64,000 bases of DNA. Source: Sinonovacula constricta. Its lineage: Eukaryota; Mollusca; Bivalvia; Cardiida; Solecurtidae. This document shows positions 41,093 to 55,003 of the stretch, piece after piece. How positions within the stretch are numbered: position 1 is the first letter of the stretch; every line of letters starts with the position of its first letter. The stretch is from the NCBI GenBank assembly GCA_007844125.1, contig CM017557.1, positions 57,240,857 through 57,304,856 on the forward strand. The letters are read 5' to 3'. The position numbers and the translations under genes were made by a program. A model generated the notes under the pieces. It searched no databases and was not told where the DNA came from. It saw nothing but the letters and a program-made list of their open reading frames with translations.

Positions 41093-42136
41093 ATAAGACT
41101 CGTGGTCATATATTTAAAAAATATATATATATATAAGATATCAATAAAAAGATTAATCTTATAATACTCAAAAATATCATCTGCAAATCGTTGTTTTTAA
41201 GGCTGTTTATCATAAGAGGGTGCATTTTTTTTTAATCAAGCGCCATTTTTGCAACGAGATTTGATTTTCCTGACAACAAACACACGAATGCCACTGCGTA
41301 TATTCATTACATAATCCTAGAATTTACATATAGGTCCGTGTAGAACTCCGCTTGCATATCGTGCAGCATGCGAAGAATTCAGCATATGTTCATTCATCGT
41401 TTGGTTTGGTAAGTACACAAAACGGTTAAGTACTCCATGCACTTACTAGATGCATTATTTGGCGCAATATTCGAGGGAACATATTACATTATATGTTTCA
41501 ACGCTCACTTCGTTGTTATGCCTAGGTAGCACATTCACGGACTTGACTCCGGATTAGCTAGGGATACGATCCAGCCTCATTTGTGGCAATCTGTATTGAT
41601 CCATAGCTTTCCATATTATGGCCGTGGTCATACGTAGTAGTACTTGTACATCCGTGACAACCTTTGAACATCTTCAAAATTTGACCACCGATCAAACAAC
41701 CTTGTACATCTTTACTAAACCGTATTAGAACGTATTGATCCGTTTTAGTCCGTAATATAACCATATCAGTGGTCCATAATGCAATTCGTGTTCTTGAAAC
41801 CACAGTAAAACATCACCTGCTGTGAAGTTAAATATAGGGTTGCTGGCTACCTTGCTTCATGGCTGCATTTCGTTCAGAAGGGCGGCGAAACAAACCCAAG
41901 TCTCTTTCAATACTAGAACTCTTTCATTAGGTACATTTAGGCTCGTTTTGGGGCCCTGGTTTCAGTGGCTGAACGTTCGAGGGATGTTTTCTTCCTTTGT
42001 GGCATTATGAATGTGAATTGAGTACATTACATAAGGGCGAGCATTTGTATTATGCCCATCCTGATATGTCCGTGTCGCTCAGTGACGATTCCTATAATTC
42101 CGCATCAGACAGTTCTTATTCGTACTAACTCTTATT

Positions 42137-42525
42137 CAATCGGAACACCTCGAACAATTCACGTATCATCTCTCGGATGTATGAAGGTAGTCTGATCACC
42201 TCAGTCATTTCCCTAAATGGGACTACTTTTGTGACAGACGACAAAACAAAGATGGCAGCTGGGATGACAGCTCACTAGAGTACGATGTAAAACTTAAATT
42301 TGTGGCGGCTTCAAATTTATCATCAAATTTTAATTTACCCAGCGCAGCAGACACGCAGCTGTCAAACGATGGCATTGTTTATGTTTTGTGCGAACTACAT
42401 TTTTGGCATATTCTTCTTTCGACATCCGGCGAACAAAACGATTGTAATTTCAGTAAGTATCATTGCACCAGATACATTCGAGGGATGATTGTTCCGAGGA
42501 GGGAATTACCAGAGAGTTCCGATTG
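42137..42525 (+). mobile_element. 390-bp Mutator-like MITE, copy B1
   Basis: Equivalent of 2,665-3,053 at the same site in copy B, with the same flanking ACTCTTATT / ACCCTTATT. Confidence 0.8.
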
Positions 42526-43572
42526 ACCCTTATTTATGCCGTAGCAAACCGTCGTTCATCCGCAGTGTCGTTCCGTATTTAACCGTGTCATTTCCGTATT
42601 AAACTGTGTCGTACCGTAACAGTCCGTATCAATCATGTCGCCAAATAGCCTCCTTATTACATTATCCTTGGTAGCTTCGTCAAAACCCGTAGTCCCACCT
42701 TTGTGCACCCGTATTGGACTACGGAAATTGGCATTTCCGGGGTCATCCGTGAAATTTAATACGTAGTGGAACCGGCGAGGTGATCCGTGAATGTGTGACC
42801 TTTTCTTAAACGTTCATTTTATTGTGAGGCATGCTTTTTCGCAAGGGATTAAATTTAATGCACTTGCTATTGCTTTAGAAACAGGCTATATAGTATGTTT
42901 GGCTTTGTAACCCTGTAAGACACTTTAATATTTGCTGTCTATTCTAGTACAACTAATATCTATGGCATACTTTTTTTTGCAAGCAAACCGTACCAAATAA
43001 ACCAACCATAATGATAGTCCACGTTCGAATGTTTCCTTTCTTATTTTAGTGATAATAATAAATGCTCCCCTTTCACGATTATTAATACATTCTCATTAAA
43101 TCTTAAATCATATACTTTACTTTCAATCTATAATCTTCACGTCTTTCATACCGCTTATAATTATAAGCAAAAACGTAGATCCCTTCATTCAAGTATGTTA
43201 TTTTACCAACACTAAAACTAGACTTGCAAAAAAAAACAGACGGAAAAAAAGGTCATGTTTTGTTTGAAATAATACCACAAAAACTGAACCTACATGTGCA
43301 CTTAACTTTCCGACGTCCGTACACTGACCTAATGACCCATTGACACATTTTCCAGTAGCGTATTTTGTTTTCCAAATATTATACTGTATTTGCAAACCGA
43401 TTTTTTTTCTATTCCCGCTTCAAAATCGTTGATCAATTAGATTGATTATATATGCCATTTTAACAGCCTTCACAAATCTGCACAAAACGTTTTTGACCAC
43501 ACATTCCAATCGAGTGTTTCAGATTTGCAATCCGCACACTTCCATTACAATTCAAATATTTCACTTCTAACC

Positions 43573-44209
43573 TCAGTACCGATCATCTCTATTGTATGCT
43601 CTATTCTCAAACCCTACACTTGACTTAGCAGCGTTCCTTCCACCGTAACTATATGTATTCACAATTGCTTCTGACGACGCGAACGCTGGCAACTCTGATG
43701 GCAGCCATGAATCCTGGTATACTGCTGTCTCGTAGGAGTGTCTCCTCAAAAGTTTCTTCACTGCAAGACACTCTTGTGATAAATTACAGATCTGTCGCTG
43801 CTTTTGCTGCTCGATTGCGCAAGCAGAATGCGACCGTTTGGTCGGCGGATGTAAGTTTGGCGGCAATATCTCCACCTCCACTTGGTTAGTTAGCGGCATC
43901 TGCAAACTTTCTTGCTTTTGTTTTATATCCTTAGTGCTGTAAGAATATGTGAGGTTATCTACCCCATTCTTACCGGAATATGCGCCGTTTTTGCTGTCCC
44001 AGTTGTGAGGGTATGTCCCGTTTTGCGGTGGGGGCAAGGGCGGTTCGGCATAACCACCATCTGGTAACTGCGCAAGACGTCGAGCCCGGCTATCATCTCG
44101 AACACATATGATCTCTTCGATACTGACGCCATTTTGTCGAGGAAAGCTTCCTGTCTGCTGCTTCAAACGATTCTTTTCAGCTATCCTCTGTTTGATTCTT
44201 TTTCTGTCT
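43573..44209 (-). CDS. Cytoplasmic-tail exon of a single-pass membrane protein (copy B)
   Basis: This is the copy-B equivalent of 4,095-4,731, open to the same stop, with a splice acceptor just before 44,209. If the exon at 61,328-61,416 is joined to it, the reading frame runs through: a phase-2 donor (CG|GTAGGT) meets an acceptor whose first base completes an Arg codon. The joined product would have about 241 residues: a membrane segment, a basic juxtamembrane stretch, and a Pro/Tyr-containing tail. The intron would be about 17 kb and would contain the copy-B multi-pass gene on the other strand. Differences from copy A are few (for example PPPPQ against PLPQ). Confidence 0.7.
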
Positions 44210-45254
44210 CTGAAAAAAAAGAAAAAGGAAAGTATAAACTTAAGTAATTATGGGGTAATTACATGTAAATGTGATTAAAATCAAAGGAAGACACAGACAA
44301 TTGGAAGCATCTGATTAGCAATTGACGAAATGTGATCATCCGCTCTGTTTTGTTTTTGATGTTGTTGTTTTTTGCTTACTTCACATTTCTTTAATTGTTC
44401 AGAATAGTGCTGGTCGCCTCAGACGAGTTTCTGCCATTACGCACTTAACGCACGTGCGTAACCTCCATTAGAAAAATCGAAAATCTAAAAGTACCAAAAC
44501 ACTAAGAAAGTCGATGCCTAACCCGGGTTAGGAATGATATTTTTTATTTCTGTTGTTTCTGTGTTATGAAATCTTATTACCACGCCAATCAAGTTGAAAA
44601 GATTTTAAATGATTAAACTTATACACGTCAGGATTTTAGTCGTTCATATTTTGCGTTAAGTTCCTCGAATGTCCGCATTTTACCTGTCATTCATTACGAA
44701 AGAACCGAATATATTCAAAAGTATTACTACAAAGGTTATTTTCCTTGAAATTGTGCGTAACTTCAGAAACGGCCCAAATTCGCGTCCGGGTCGAATTGAT
44801 ATTTTTGCCGAAGACCACTTCTTAAATTTAAAAACAACGTTATATTTTTTAAACCTTAGCTAGAACTTTTTATTCTTCACTCCGTGTTGTGTAAAGACTG
44901 CAAAACTTATACTTAATTTACGTTGTCAAATCACTTGCCTCAGAATCTGACATTTGTCTAACGGCATTTCAGAGTTAGTTGGCGAATGAGGTGACGAATA
45001 CGGATAGCAAAGATGTAGCCGATAATGGAAAGTAAAGCGAGGTTATAGATAGTTTTATATCATTGTTTATCCAATAACTTAAGGACATTGAAGCTATTGG
45101 TCAATATATGGTCCATTCAAGTTTAGTTGTTTTATGTTCCTATAGGTAATTTTATAAAGCAAAATTTGGTTCCTAATCAAATTCCTTTATGATTATTAAT
45201 AGAAATGTACATAGTTACCATAGTTGGATACATTTACACAATTGCAAATAGACG

Positions 45255-45541
45255 GGATGGGATTGGGATTGGATTAGCCGGCATTTTTGCCGATACTGCG
45301 CAGCGACATTTCTATCATTACAGCACAGGGGCACTTATGAGGTGCCCAGAGACTGAACCCGGCCGGTCCATTATACTGACACCGACGAGTCAGGCGTAAT
45401 GCTGTCCCCGTACCCCCGAGCGTTAGGAGGGAAGCCACTACTACCAACTTTAAAGTCTTTGGTTTGACCCGGCCGGGGTTCGAACCCACGACCTCCCGAT
45501 CCGCAAGCCGACGCTCTACCATCTGAGCTATTGCGGCCGGT
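45255..45541 (-). mobile_element. SINE insertion present only in copy B
   Basis: On the minus strand the head reads GCAATAGCTCAGATGGTAGA and GTGGGTTCGAACCCCGG (tRNA-like A and B boxes). The element ends in a GGATTGGGATT-type tail. TTGCAAATAGAC occurs on both sides, and the empty site with one copy is seen in copy A near 5,762. The head does not fold as a functional tRNA because the acceptor arms do not pair. A related tail fragment lies at 37,686-37,795 on the plus strand. Confidence 0.9.
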
Positions 45542-45599
45542 TGCAAATAGACCATTTCATACTTAAGCAGTGTATTTACATGGTATAAATACGGTAAAT

Positions 45600-46163
45600 A
45601 CCGGACCTGATTGTGCAATCGGTAGAGCGTACGGAAGGCACCGAGTTCAAGCTCGGCCGCTGAATACCAAAGTCGTTAAATTGGAATTATAATAGTAACG
45701 AGTGAAGGCAGCACCGTCTCCGGATCAATCAGAACACCTCGGATAATTCACGAATCATCTCTCGGGTGTATGTAGGATCTCGGATCACCTCGGCCATTTC
45801 ATTAAATTGTACTACTTTTGATACAGACGTCAAAACAAATATGGCAGCTCGGGTGACAGCTCACTACAGTTCGATGCCCGTAAAACTTCAATTTGTGACG
45901 GCTTCACATTTAAATCATCCAATTTTAATTTACCAAGCGCAGCAGACACGCAGCTGTCGAACGAGGGCATTTTTATGTTTTGTGCGAACTACATAGGCAT
46001 ATTCTTTTTCAGACTTCCGGCGAACAAAACGATCGTTATTTCAGTAAGTATCATTGCACCAGATACTTCCGAGGGATGATTGTCCCGAGGACGGAATTAC
46101 CCGAGGAGTTCCGATTGTCTCCGGATAACTGAATGATTGTTGGTAGTATGATAAATCCAAAAC
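45600..46163 (+). mobile_element. tRNA-derived SINE interrupted by a MITE (copy B)
   Basis: Copy-B equivalent of 5,821-6,385. Confidence 0.75.
45726..46117 (+). mobile_element. 390-bp Mutator-like MITE, copy B2
   Basis: Equivalent of 5,947-6,339, again between two TCTCCGGAT repeats inside the SINE. Confidence 0.85.
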
Positions 46164-47299
46164 ACTTAAACAAAATCTAAACGTAACTATATGGCTGAGA
46201 ATTAATGTTCACACTTCACGAACTACTATCCGAAAATAAACAGGATGATCATTTTGTGAATATATGTTTATATGTTTATTAAGTTAGTACTTTCTTCAAT
46301 CTAACTGATACGTGACAAAGTGCACATTTATTAAGAGGTCAATTTTGTCTGCAGCAACAGAAGTGCGTAAATACATATCTAATTAAGTTAAACACACTTT
46401 TTGCCATCAAGAATGAGATAAAAACATATTGATAAAATTTCTTTTAATATTCTGGTAAATATTTTCCCTATTGTTGAAGTGCGAGACGCAAATTTCAGAA
46501 AATGTATATTATTTGCAATTTGAACAAATTTCTCGTCATTTCAACGACCAGTCTCATATTCATTAGTATCTGCATCCCCAGGGAAAATACCAAGTTAGTA
46601 TTTCTGTTGTGGTTTCCTAATCATCTGATGTGAAATGTACGACTATATTTTATATACGATAATGTCACTGGCATTGATTCGTGGCACAATAAAGATGAAA
46701 TAGGTCTATGATGAGGCAATAACATTTGCTAAAAATGTATTATATAGTCTTCGATTTTCGTAATTATTTCAATAAAAGTTCCCGCATCTGCATCTATTAA
46801 CAGTTAACATTATTATTATTTTAACAAGGTGGAAAAATAGCTTCGAATACGACAGTTTAGACATAATTTGGGGGCTACCAGATTTTTGTGAAATCGTCGA
46901 GAATCAAATACACACAGGATTAAAATTCTATGGCGGATTCATAAACAAATTTAACAAGTCATCTGCCTTTATATAAAGTTCTTAAGCTGGCCTTTAACAT
47001 GTCGCTTTATAAAAACGCGTTATAAAACAGTAATAAAATTATATAATAAAACTGCATGATCCCAAACAATGTTTAACAAAATGTCTTTAGGCGACTTGGT
47101 TATTGTTTTGAATTAGAATATGGCACATAGAACCCCCCGATCCGCACAGGGATGGATCCAGGGGCGGGGGTGAATCCCTCCCACCACCAACCACGTAAAA
47201 TAGTAGAGTTGTGAAAACGCATACATGTAAGCTTAAAAAATACTAAGCTTTTAAAGTAAATTCTTTCTTGTGACTGCTTAGGTCGAAGTTAATAGCTGT

Positions 47300-47301
<2 letters not shown>

Positions 47302-47332
<31 letters not shown>
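47302..47332 (+). repeat. TA dinucleotide run
   Basis: About 15 TA units, expanded relative to copy A near 7,500. Confidence 0.9.
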
Positions 47333-47335
<3 letters not shown>

Positions 47336-47569
47336 AGTATTTATTCTATAGGAGGGCTATGTTTAGTAAAAGCTATATAAGGTTGTTGCGCTGGATACGA
47401 CTAAAATAGTTTTTGATTCTCCCAACTTAAGCCAACACATTCATTTGAAAGACAGCATCACATATGATGTAATGACTAAAGTTACTATTTTATTCTGTTG
47501 TTCATTGTTGTTCTTCTTTAGAGAAAGTATTAACAATGGAAATTTGAGCAATTTTAATCTTTATGTTCA

Positions 47570-48450
47570 AGGCGGTTTGGACCATTTTTTTATTTTCTGA
47601 TACTGCTAAATAAATTGTTGTTGTTGAAAACATCCCGCGAGATGCTACTGATTAATGCCCAATCGGAACTCCTCGGGTAATTCCGTCCTCGGGACAATCA
47701 TCCCTCGGATATATCTGGTGCAATGATACTTAAAGAAATCATGATCGTTTTGTTCGCCGAAAGTCGAAAGAATATGCCTAAAATGTAGTTCGCACAAAAC
47801 ATAAACAATGGCGTCGTTTTACAGCTGTTTTGTTTGTTGCGATTTGTAAATTAAACTTGGATGATTTTAATTTGAAGCAGCCGTATATTGAAGTTTAACT
47901 GGCATCGCACTATAGTGAGCTGTCATCCGAGCTGCCATCTTTGTTTTGACGTCTGTCACAAAATAAGTCTCATTTGAGGAAATGGCCGAGCTGATCCGAC
48001 TACCTACATACATCCGAGAGATGATTCGTGAATTATCCGAGGTGTTCCGATTTGTTAATGCCCTGAATCCATGTGAAGAGTAAAGCATAACACCCCAGTT
48101 GGCATTAGTACTTCCTGTTCGAGCTTTTCTGGACACTTAGCTATTATAAAACTAAGAAAACAACGTGACTACATGCTTTTGAGATAACGTTATATGGTCA
48201 TCCGGTTAATCAGCTCTGACGTCAGTTTCTATTTTAGCTAAAATAAACATCGTGCTTATTTATAGAAATGAAAATAGTTGACAATTAAACATTTCACGAT
48301 TTATTATGTCTAACAATTGAGGTAATGTTGTAGACAGCCTTAACTGAAACTTACGTAGAAGTAAAGCAATTATATACAAATTCCCTAGAACAAAGATATA
48401 ATGTTGTTACATATCAGGTATGAGCAAACTGTCGGATACCACCTTTAAAT
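47570..48450 (+). mobile_element. GGTGGTAT-family MITE split by a Mutator-like MITE (copy B)
   Basis: Copy-B equivalent of 7,890-8,767, with the same nested insertion. Confidence 0.7.
47661..48054 (-). mobile_element. 390-bp Mutator-like MITE, copy B3
   Basis: Equivalent of 7,980-8,373, nested in the same GGTGGTAT-family element and flanked by TTAATGCCC. Confidence 0.85.
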
Positions 48451-48461
48451 TTAAACCTTTT

Positions 48462-48958
48462 TTAAAGGTGGTATCGGTCAGTTTGCCCATATCTAATACA
48501 TATTACATCATTCTAAGGGAATTTAGGCTTTATTTTAGCATAAACTCATACCTTAGTATAAATGAAGTCGATTTCGAACGCTACAAATATTGTTAGACAG
48601 TACAAATTGCGAAAGAATCACTCTAAATGTTCATTATTTCTAAATCGATTAATACGAGCGATTGATCTCTACTAAAAAAAGATATCCACGTCAGAGCGGA
48701 CTACCCAGATGACCATATAACGTGAGCTGAAACGTAAGTTATCACGTGGTTTTCATTGTTTAAAAATAGCCATCCCTGCAGCGTGGCTCAGATCGAAAAT
48801 AACTGTTTGCAATAAGGAGTGTGGATTTATGCTTCACTGTTGACCGAGCTCTATGGCATCAATGGACAACTTTTTGTAGGACTTTTTATGGTATCATTGA
48901 CTTATTTGGTTATTTAAGAAAAAAGTTTGGTACAAACTGTCGTATACCAACTTTAAGT
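48462..48958 (-). mobile_element. GGTGGTAT-family MITE, head-to-head neighbour (copy B)
   Basis: Copy-B equivalent of 8,780-9,278. Confidence 0.75.
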
Positions 48959-49782
48959 ATAGTGAACACATTTTTGTATTTTGTAGCCGTAAGCCATTGA
49001 ACTCTGTGATCACGTGACAAACTGAGAGACAATTACTTGTTTCCGATGTATACTTGTCATTGTTTTCAAAGTCATACCGTTCTTTTCTATTTTGAAGTCA
49101 AGTTTGAAGCAACAACTATCTGACTTAAGACCTCAGTATTATGGTACGTGCCTTTTTCTATCTAAGTATTAAGTTAACATTTACTTATTACAGATGTAGA
49201 AGAATGACATTTTTATGTTGGTTATGAATAAGGAAATTATTTAACCTGCTGCAAAGCTGTGTGCGATGAGAAATATCGTAAAACCATAAAATGGCTTTCT
49301 AGTGTCCTTTCGCCATGCTTACAGTTTCGATCATGGATTGTTCTATTTAACTTACAGACTTAAACGCTATAGATCAGATCGATTTTGATTTTTTTTCACC
49401 AATTATTAAAAGCATCAAGACAGGTTCATCTTACGTCAGTTACAGTTCTTGTAATAGAACCACATAATTTTCTACGGAAAATTTAAACTCTTGTCGGCTA
49501 CATTTGCTAAAGAAAACATTTACAATACACATTTATGCAATTGACTTGTTTTTCATGTTCATGGGTCCAAGTGACAGCTAAATGATCTGTATTTATATGT
49601 TTTGTTCAGGATTAAAAAGATTCCTTCTATGCATGGTTCAAGGTCAAGTTGTGTGCTAGAATTAAGGCTAGCCTATTGTTATTTAGTATCATTGTCGGGC
49701 CTTGAAATATACGCTTCTTTAAGACAATAGACCTTTTTCTTAAAAAAAAAACAGAGTGTGTTTTGTCATTTCAGAAAATAAG

Positions 49783-52190
49783 ATGAGATTTCACATGCAT
49801 ATAACAACAATGTATACAGTTATCATTGGACTGTTGGTATGTTCAGAAGGGATGGCTGGTTTAGCCGAGCATCACGCCGGTATCTCAGGAAATCAATCTC
49901 CCTTTTCTATATATGGAAACAAGAAACAAAACAAAAGACACGCTCTCGGAGTGGGTTCTACAACTACGGCTGATTCTAAAATCTTCGATTATTCATCGGG
50001 ACTGCTAGATGCTTCAGATATAAGCAGTACCAGTGTTCAAAGAGCTAGCGAGGTCAGCAATAAGAGTGACGTTTGCAAACTTAAATTCTTTGGAAATGAT
50101 GCTTATAGATTTAGAAAGTGTGTCGTCAGCGATGGAAGCAATTTCGTGTATCTGAAAATAGTGACTAATGGTTCCTCAGTCAAGTTGGAAGGTTCTTCAG
50201 AAACGATAGATGAATCAGAATGGGTGTGGACGTTTACTGACACTACAGGAGGAGATATGTTCCTACGATTCCCTGTTGAATTTGAAATCTGGTCACTTGG
50301 TCTTTTGTCACAAACGACTAAGGCCTTGATTATACACTTACGCAGGTCTTCTGGAAATTGTACCTCGCTTGTCGTTGGCAACCAGAACGATGATTTGGTT
50401 GTAAGCACTGCGCTAATGGAAATTGCAACAAGTTTATTGATAAACATGGAAGCCAATCAAACATATGAACGAATGAGGTTTTGTTACAAGACAAGAAATT
50501 ATATAGAGTCCGGCTTTCTTCGGCAGTTGTGTGAACATCTTGTCTGCCCAATACCTACAATACAATACCAATGCTGTAGGTATTATTATAGAGTCACATT
50601 GGAAAGAGAGAGGTGATTTGTGGTAAAAATGTGATCATTTACGAACAGTTTTTGTGGCTTTTTCCTATGATAATAGGTCTAACTTTATTCTTCTATTGCC
50701 CATTGCTTTTAATGTACATTTTTTATTTTGCGACGCCAGAAAATTGTTCACTTCAAGCTCGAACTGTAGATCAGCTGTGCCAGCGTTTTGTTTTTCTAGA
50801 TAATTCATATCCGGTAACAGTTTACAACACAATGTTTGCTTTCTTGAAAAATCTGACAAAAAACAGTAGTATTTGTAAATCCCGTCTCCTCAGAATGTCT
50901 TTTCCATGTCTTAGTCTGGCAATAATTGGCATTCAAGTTGCGCTAGATCATTTTTACCTCCGATCATATGTTCTTTCTGCCATTAGAAGAAAAGCTCCCA
51001 TGGGGTTCAGATCAATGCTTGGTGGAATTGGGATGAGTTCAACAAACTTTTTGCCAAATATGGGGGGTCCAGTTATCGCGTTATGTGTTTATCTGTTTGC
51101 GTTTCTTTTGCTACTTGCTACACCTCGCTCTCTCGCAGAAGTCCTGAACAGAGGTATAGACGAATCAGCCGATTCATTAGACTCAATAAACGTTATAAAA
51201 AGATTTGGAATTGTTAAAATTAACACGTGGTGTAGCTACGGTCGAATCTACCATGTACTTCTTGGAAAGTTGTTCATCCTCATCAACATAAGATATTGGA
51301 AGTATGTTCTGAGCTTCCAGAAACGGAGATGGAACCTTCTGTGCCAAAACAGACTTTGTTTGGCCACTTTCCCTTTTTATGTTATTTACTGTTCTCTTGA
51401 AATTGTGTTTCGGGTTCTGCTTTTTAATGGCATTCCGGTCTTTTCTTTTGGCGCGATTGCTGTACGAGCTTACATCCTAACTTTAAAGAAATTTCTTCAG
51501 ATAAATTGCAACAACTTATGGAGCGCTTTACTCCTCGCTGTTCCGTCTATATGTGTAACACTTGTTGTCATGTACTCGGCTTTTATTTTCTGCGCTATCT
51601 TTCTCGATTCATCCATTTTCATCACAAGGATAATAATGTTCACATATTCAGGAATAGTTGTCTTTCCTAAAAGCTCATACAGCTATTTGATTTTGTTTTT
51701 GACATATTTGTTTTACACGATGGTATTGTTTCATGATTTTGCGAATTATTACCGAAGATTGCTCAAAGACGGAATTAAGGTCGTTTGTTCGGCTCAGAAG
51801 GATCAAGAAGAAAATCACTTATCACAACTCGTAATTAAACAAAATGGCGTTAAAGGACTAAATATCCTGTTTTATGATCACCTCATAGAAAAAGTACGAC
51901 CACGAAGAGTTCAATTATTTTGTTTGCTTATTAGGCTGATGTGCATTTTATATTTCATATCTTTCTCAATATGTTTACTGCAAAAAACCAAATCGATGAA
52001 AGATTTGGATATATTCGTTCAGTTATGTACGGCAGTGTTTGCATGCGCAGTGCCGCAAATTATAACTGTGTGCTCGAATGTCGCTAAAAAACAGCAAAAG
52101 TCCCGGAAACAGAAATATGCTATAAGATTGGTTTTGTATGAGTTTCTGGCCACCGAGGCTTCAGTGGCTGGTTTATATTCCTGCAACTGA
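49783..52190 (+). pseudogene. Multi-pass membrane protein, copy B, frameshifted
   Basis: This copy is collinear with 10,107-12,518. One G is missing where copy A reads TTGGGAAAGAGAC and copy B reads TTGGAAAGAGAG (about 50,600). The first frame therefore stops at 50,616, just before the first membrane segment. The membrane part continues open in another frame from 50,613 to 52,190. If real, the product would be a secreted ectodomain of about 277 residues. Amino-acid differences between copies are denser in the ectodomain (about 25 in 280 residues by eye) than in the membrane part (about 20 in 525). A sequencing error at one base would give the same picture. Confidence 0.75.
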
Positions 52191-52211
52191 CTGGCTTTAT
52201 GTCTCATTTTT

Positions 52212-52697
52212 ATTTCGAAATGTCCAGTGTATGAAAATGTTTATATGTTCAAGACAATTGTGATCTTGATTCCATATAAATTAGTATTGAAAATCTGGGA
52301 CTAATCCATTTGCCGTTTTCGCTTGGAGGTAATCTTACTTTATTACTTACAGTGAACACTTTGTGGTCTTTTTTATCTTGGCACAATGATAGCATGGCTA
52401 GTTGCCAAATACACTTGTGGCCACTACCGCTCACATCGTCGTTTATACTTGGCATCATGAGTAGTTTCATTCCTCAGCGGACATATATAGGTGCATCAAA
52501 ACAAAAGTTTTAACTAAGAATGTATGAATTTTAAAAATGGATTTGTGTTTTTCAATTAGAGATAAAAAACGAATGTGTATACCCATCAGCAAGAGTTGCT
52601 TTCTTTGATAAAATAAATGGTCTTTACAATAACGCATTTTCATCCTTATACAACGTATCGCCTCTAACATTCTTATCCTCCGCTTCAAAACAGCGCT
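52212..52697 (+). other. Stretch present only in copy B after the membrane-protein gene
   Basis: About 485 bases separate CTCATTTTTATT from CTTACAACTTCAGCC. Copy A joins them directly (12,532-12,560). No terminal repeats, target-site duplication or long frame are visible. A deletion in copy A is as likely as an insertion here. Confidence 0.6.
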
Positions 52698-53907
52698 TAC
52701 AACTTCAGCCATTGTTGAGTTGTTTTCACTGCAATGATGCAGCAAAAGGAACATACTTGTCCATTTTTTTTACTTGTCAAATAATTTTGCCCAAAACATT
52801 TGCAACGAAACGCACACAGACATACACTTCATTCATACATTTCATTTATGTATACCTTCGAAGCTCGCATCTTTTTCAGAAGTGGTGTATAGATAGTGTA
52901 TTTCTGGAACTAAACTAGTCAAAATGTTGCGATTTGTGAGGCTGAGAAAGAGAGCGGGTTTTTACTTTTGTGCTTTGTACCACTTTCACCGTAGAGGCAA
53001 TGAACGATGCACATATTTAAACTTTACAATATGTATGAAATATGTGTAAGATAGATCTATTGATGGGTGCTGATTTATGCAAAACATCAGCTGACTATTT
53101 CAGGTCACCGACTCACACGGAATGTGTGTACAGTGATTTGGTAAAATAGTTTCTCATTTGTTGCCGATGTTCAACCCATTCGCTTAACTAGCATAGGTTA
53201 ATAATTATAATACCATAAGCATACATTAAAATTGTTTAAATAATGGTTCAGATGTTATATGATTTTCTACTTTACGTCAAAGCTTGGACATTTTGTATGC
53301 AAATAGATCGGTTTTCTTTTCAATGCTTGCATTTGAGAAACCCCTCATACAGTGCGAGGTTAGAGCTCTGTAAAACCGGTTTAAGCTCCCAGGTCGGTCC
53401 ACATTGCCGATTGAACGTTCCAATGCGCTATCTGTTGGGTTTGCTCTTTTGGTTAAATGAATCATCACGGATTTGTTCTTACTTGTACATTTTGCTTGCA
53501 TGTGAATACCTTTGTCCTGTGCCTTTTTAGATTTTGATATATGTTGCAATGCTCATAGGACTTTGTCATATTTCATAATTTAAGAAAATGTGCATAATTG
53601 GGACATACATGCACCTCTATCTTTAAGTAAACTACACAGACTAAAGACAGAGAAGAAATGCATCAGTATTTTATCAACTTGAAACAAACAGGGCATTATC
53701 AGTGTAACAGGTTCGGCAAAATCATCAAAAATGCTCTCTTAACAGACTGAAGATAAATATTGTTTTGCATAGTTCGAGTAGAATTTAGTAATAATAATTA
53801 ATTAATTTAGCATTAAGTATTAATAAAAATGCATATAATATTTATAGTTTCATATATAGTTTTGTTTGTGTTTGTGCATACCACCCCTCCTTCTCCCCCT
53901 CCTTCTC

Positions 53908-54065
53908 ATAATAATAATAATAATAATTATAATAATAATTATAATTATAATTATAATTATAATTATAATAATTGCATTATTATAATTATCATTATTATTA
54001 TATTATCATCATCGTGGTCATTATCGACATTATCATAGTTGTCGTCGTCGTTGTCGTGGTCATCA
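53908..54065 (+). repeat. AAT/AATTAT/GTC microsatellite cluster (copy B)
   Basis: Copy-B equivalent of 13,922-14,085. The internal repeat type differs (TATAAT units), which gives a short spurious Asn-Tyr reading frame. Confidence 0.9.
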
Positions 54066-54514
54066 CTTGCTATGCATCCTATGGTATCGTCGGTTTTTAT
54101 TAATCATTTATCATTTAATTGTCTGCGTTGTTGTTTGTTGTGTGTTTTATTTTGTTCTTATTTAATTATCCCTGTCACAATTATATATGATTTTATATGT
54201 ATATGATCCTTTGTACACTTTGTTGTTTAATCGCATCTTTATCTTAATTTTTGCTACCCTTTGGTTCATTATAAGTACATCTTCCGAATTTCTTTCCGTG
54301 TTGCAAATAAAAAAACATGTTATCAATCTTGTGCACATGTCTACTCTCTTAGTACGCTATTATGTTATGGCTTAATCTGATTAATCTGACTTATTTTATT
54401 CAATTACACTTTTAATTGGTTTTGTAAATATGTATACAGTTCACTTGTGTGGTTCAGTGCTAAAACTAGGCAAATTAAGTATGATGGAATAAAATATATA
54501 TGTATGTTGGGTTA

Positions 54515-55003
54515 AAGGTAGTATACGACAGTTTGGACCGATGTTGTGTTTTGTTTTTCTTTTCAAATTACCAAATAAGTCATTGTTATTTGAAAAGGTC
54601 CATCAAAATGCTGTTCATTGATGCCCTAGATCTGTGTGAACAGTGAAGTATAAATCCACACTCGTCATTTTGAACAGGTATTTCACATCTGAGCCACGCT
54701 GCAAAGATAGCTATTTTTAAAACCACGTGACAACTTACTTTTAAGATCGCGTTATATCGTCATCCTTGATGTCGGTGTCTATTTTTGGCAGAGAACGTTA
54801 TCGTGTTTTTTATAGATTTAGATTAAAGAGTGATTTCCTTTTCTTAATGTGTACTGTCTTAATACAAAGTTAGCGTCCAAAATCTTCTTTACTTGAACTA
54901 AAGTATCGGTTTATGCAGAAATTATGCCCAAATTCTCAGAAACCGTGGAAAAAGTTTGTTTCATGCATATAATACAGGTTATCTGTCGGATACCAACTTT
55001 AAG
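54515..55003 (+). mobile_element. GGTGGTAT-family MITE (copy B)
   Basis: Copy-B equivalent of 14,532-15,016, without the long GTT run. Confidence 0.75.

Noticed and set aside
45455..45541. Possible functional tRNA gene
   Set aside because: A and B boxes are good, but the acceptor arms do not pair and it lies in a SINE with target duplications.
53829..54038. Asn/Tyr-rich open frame
   Set aside because: Pure translation of a microsatellite.
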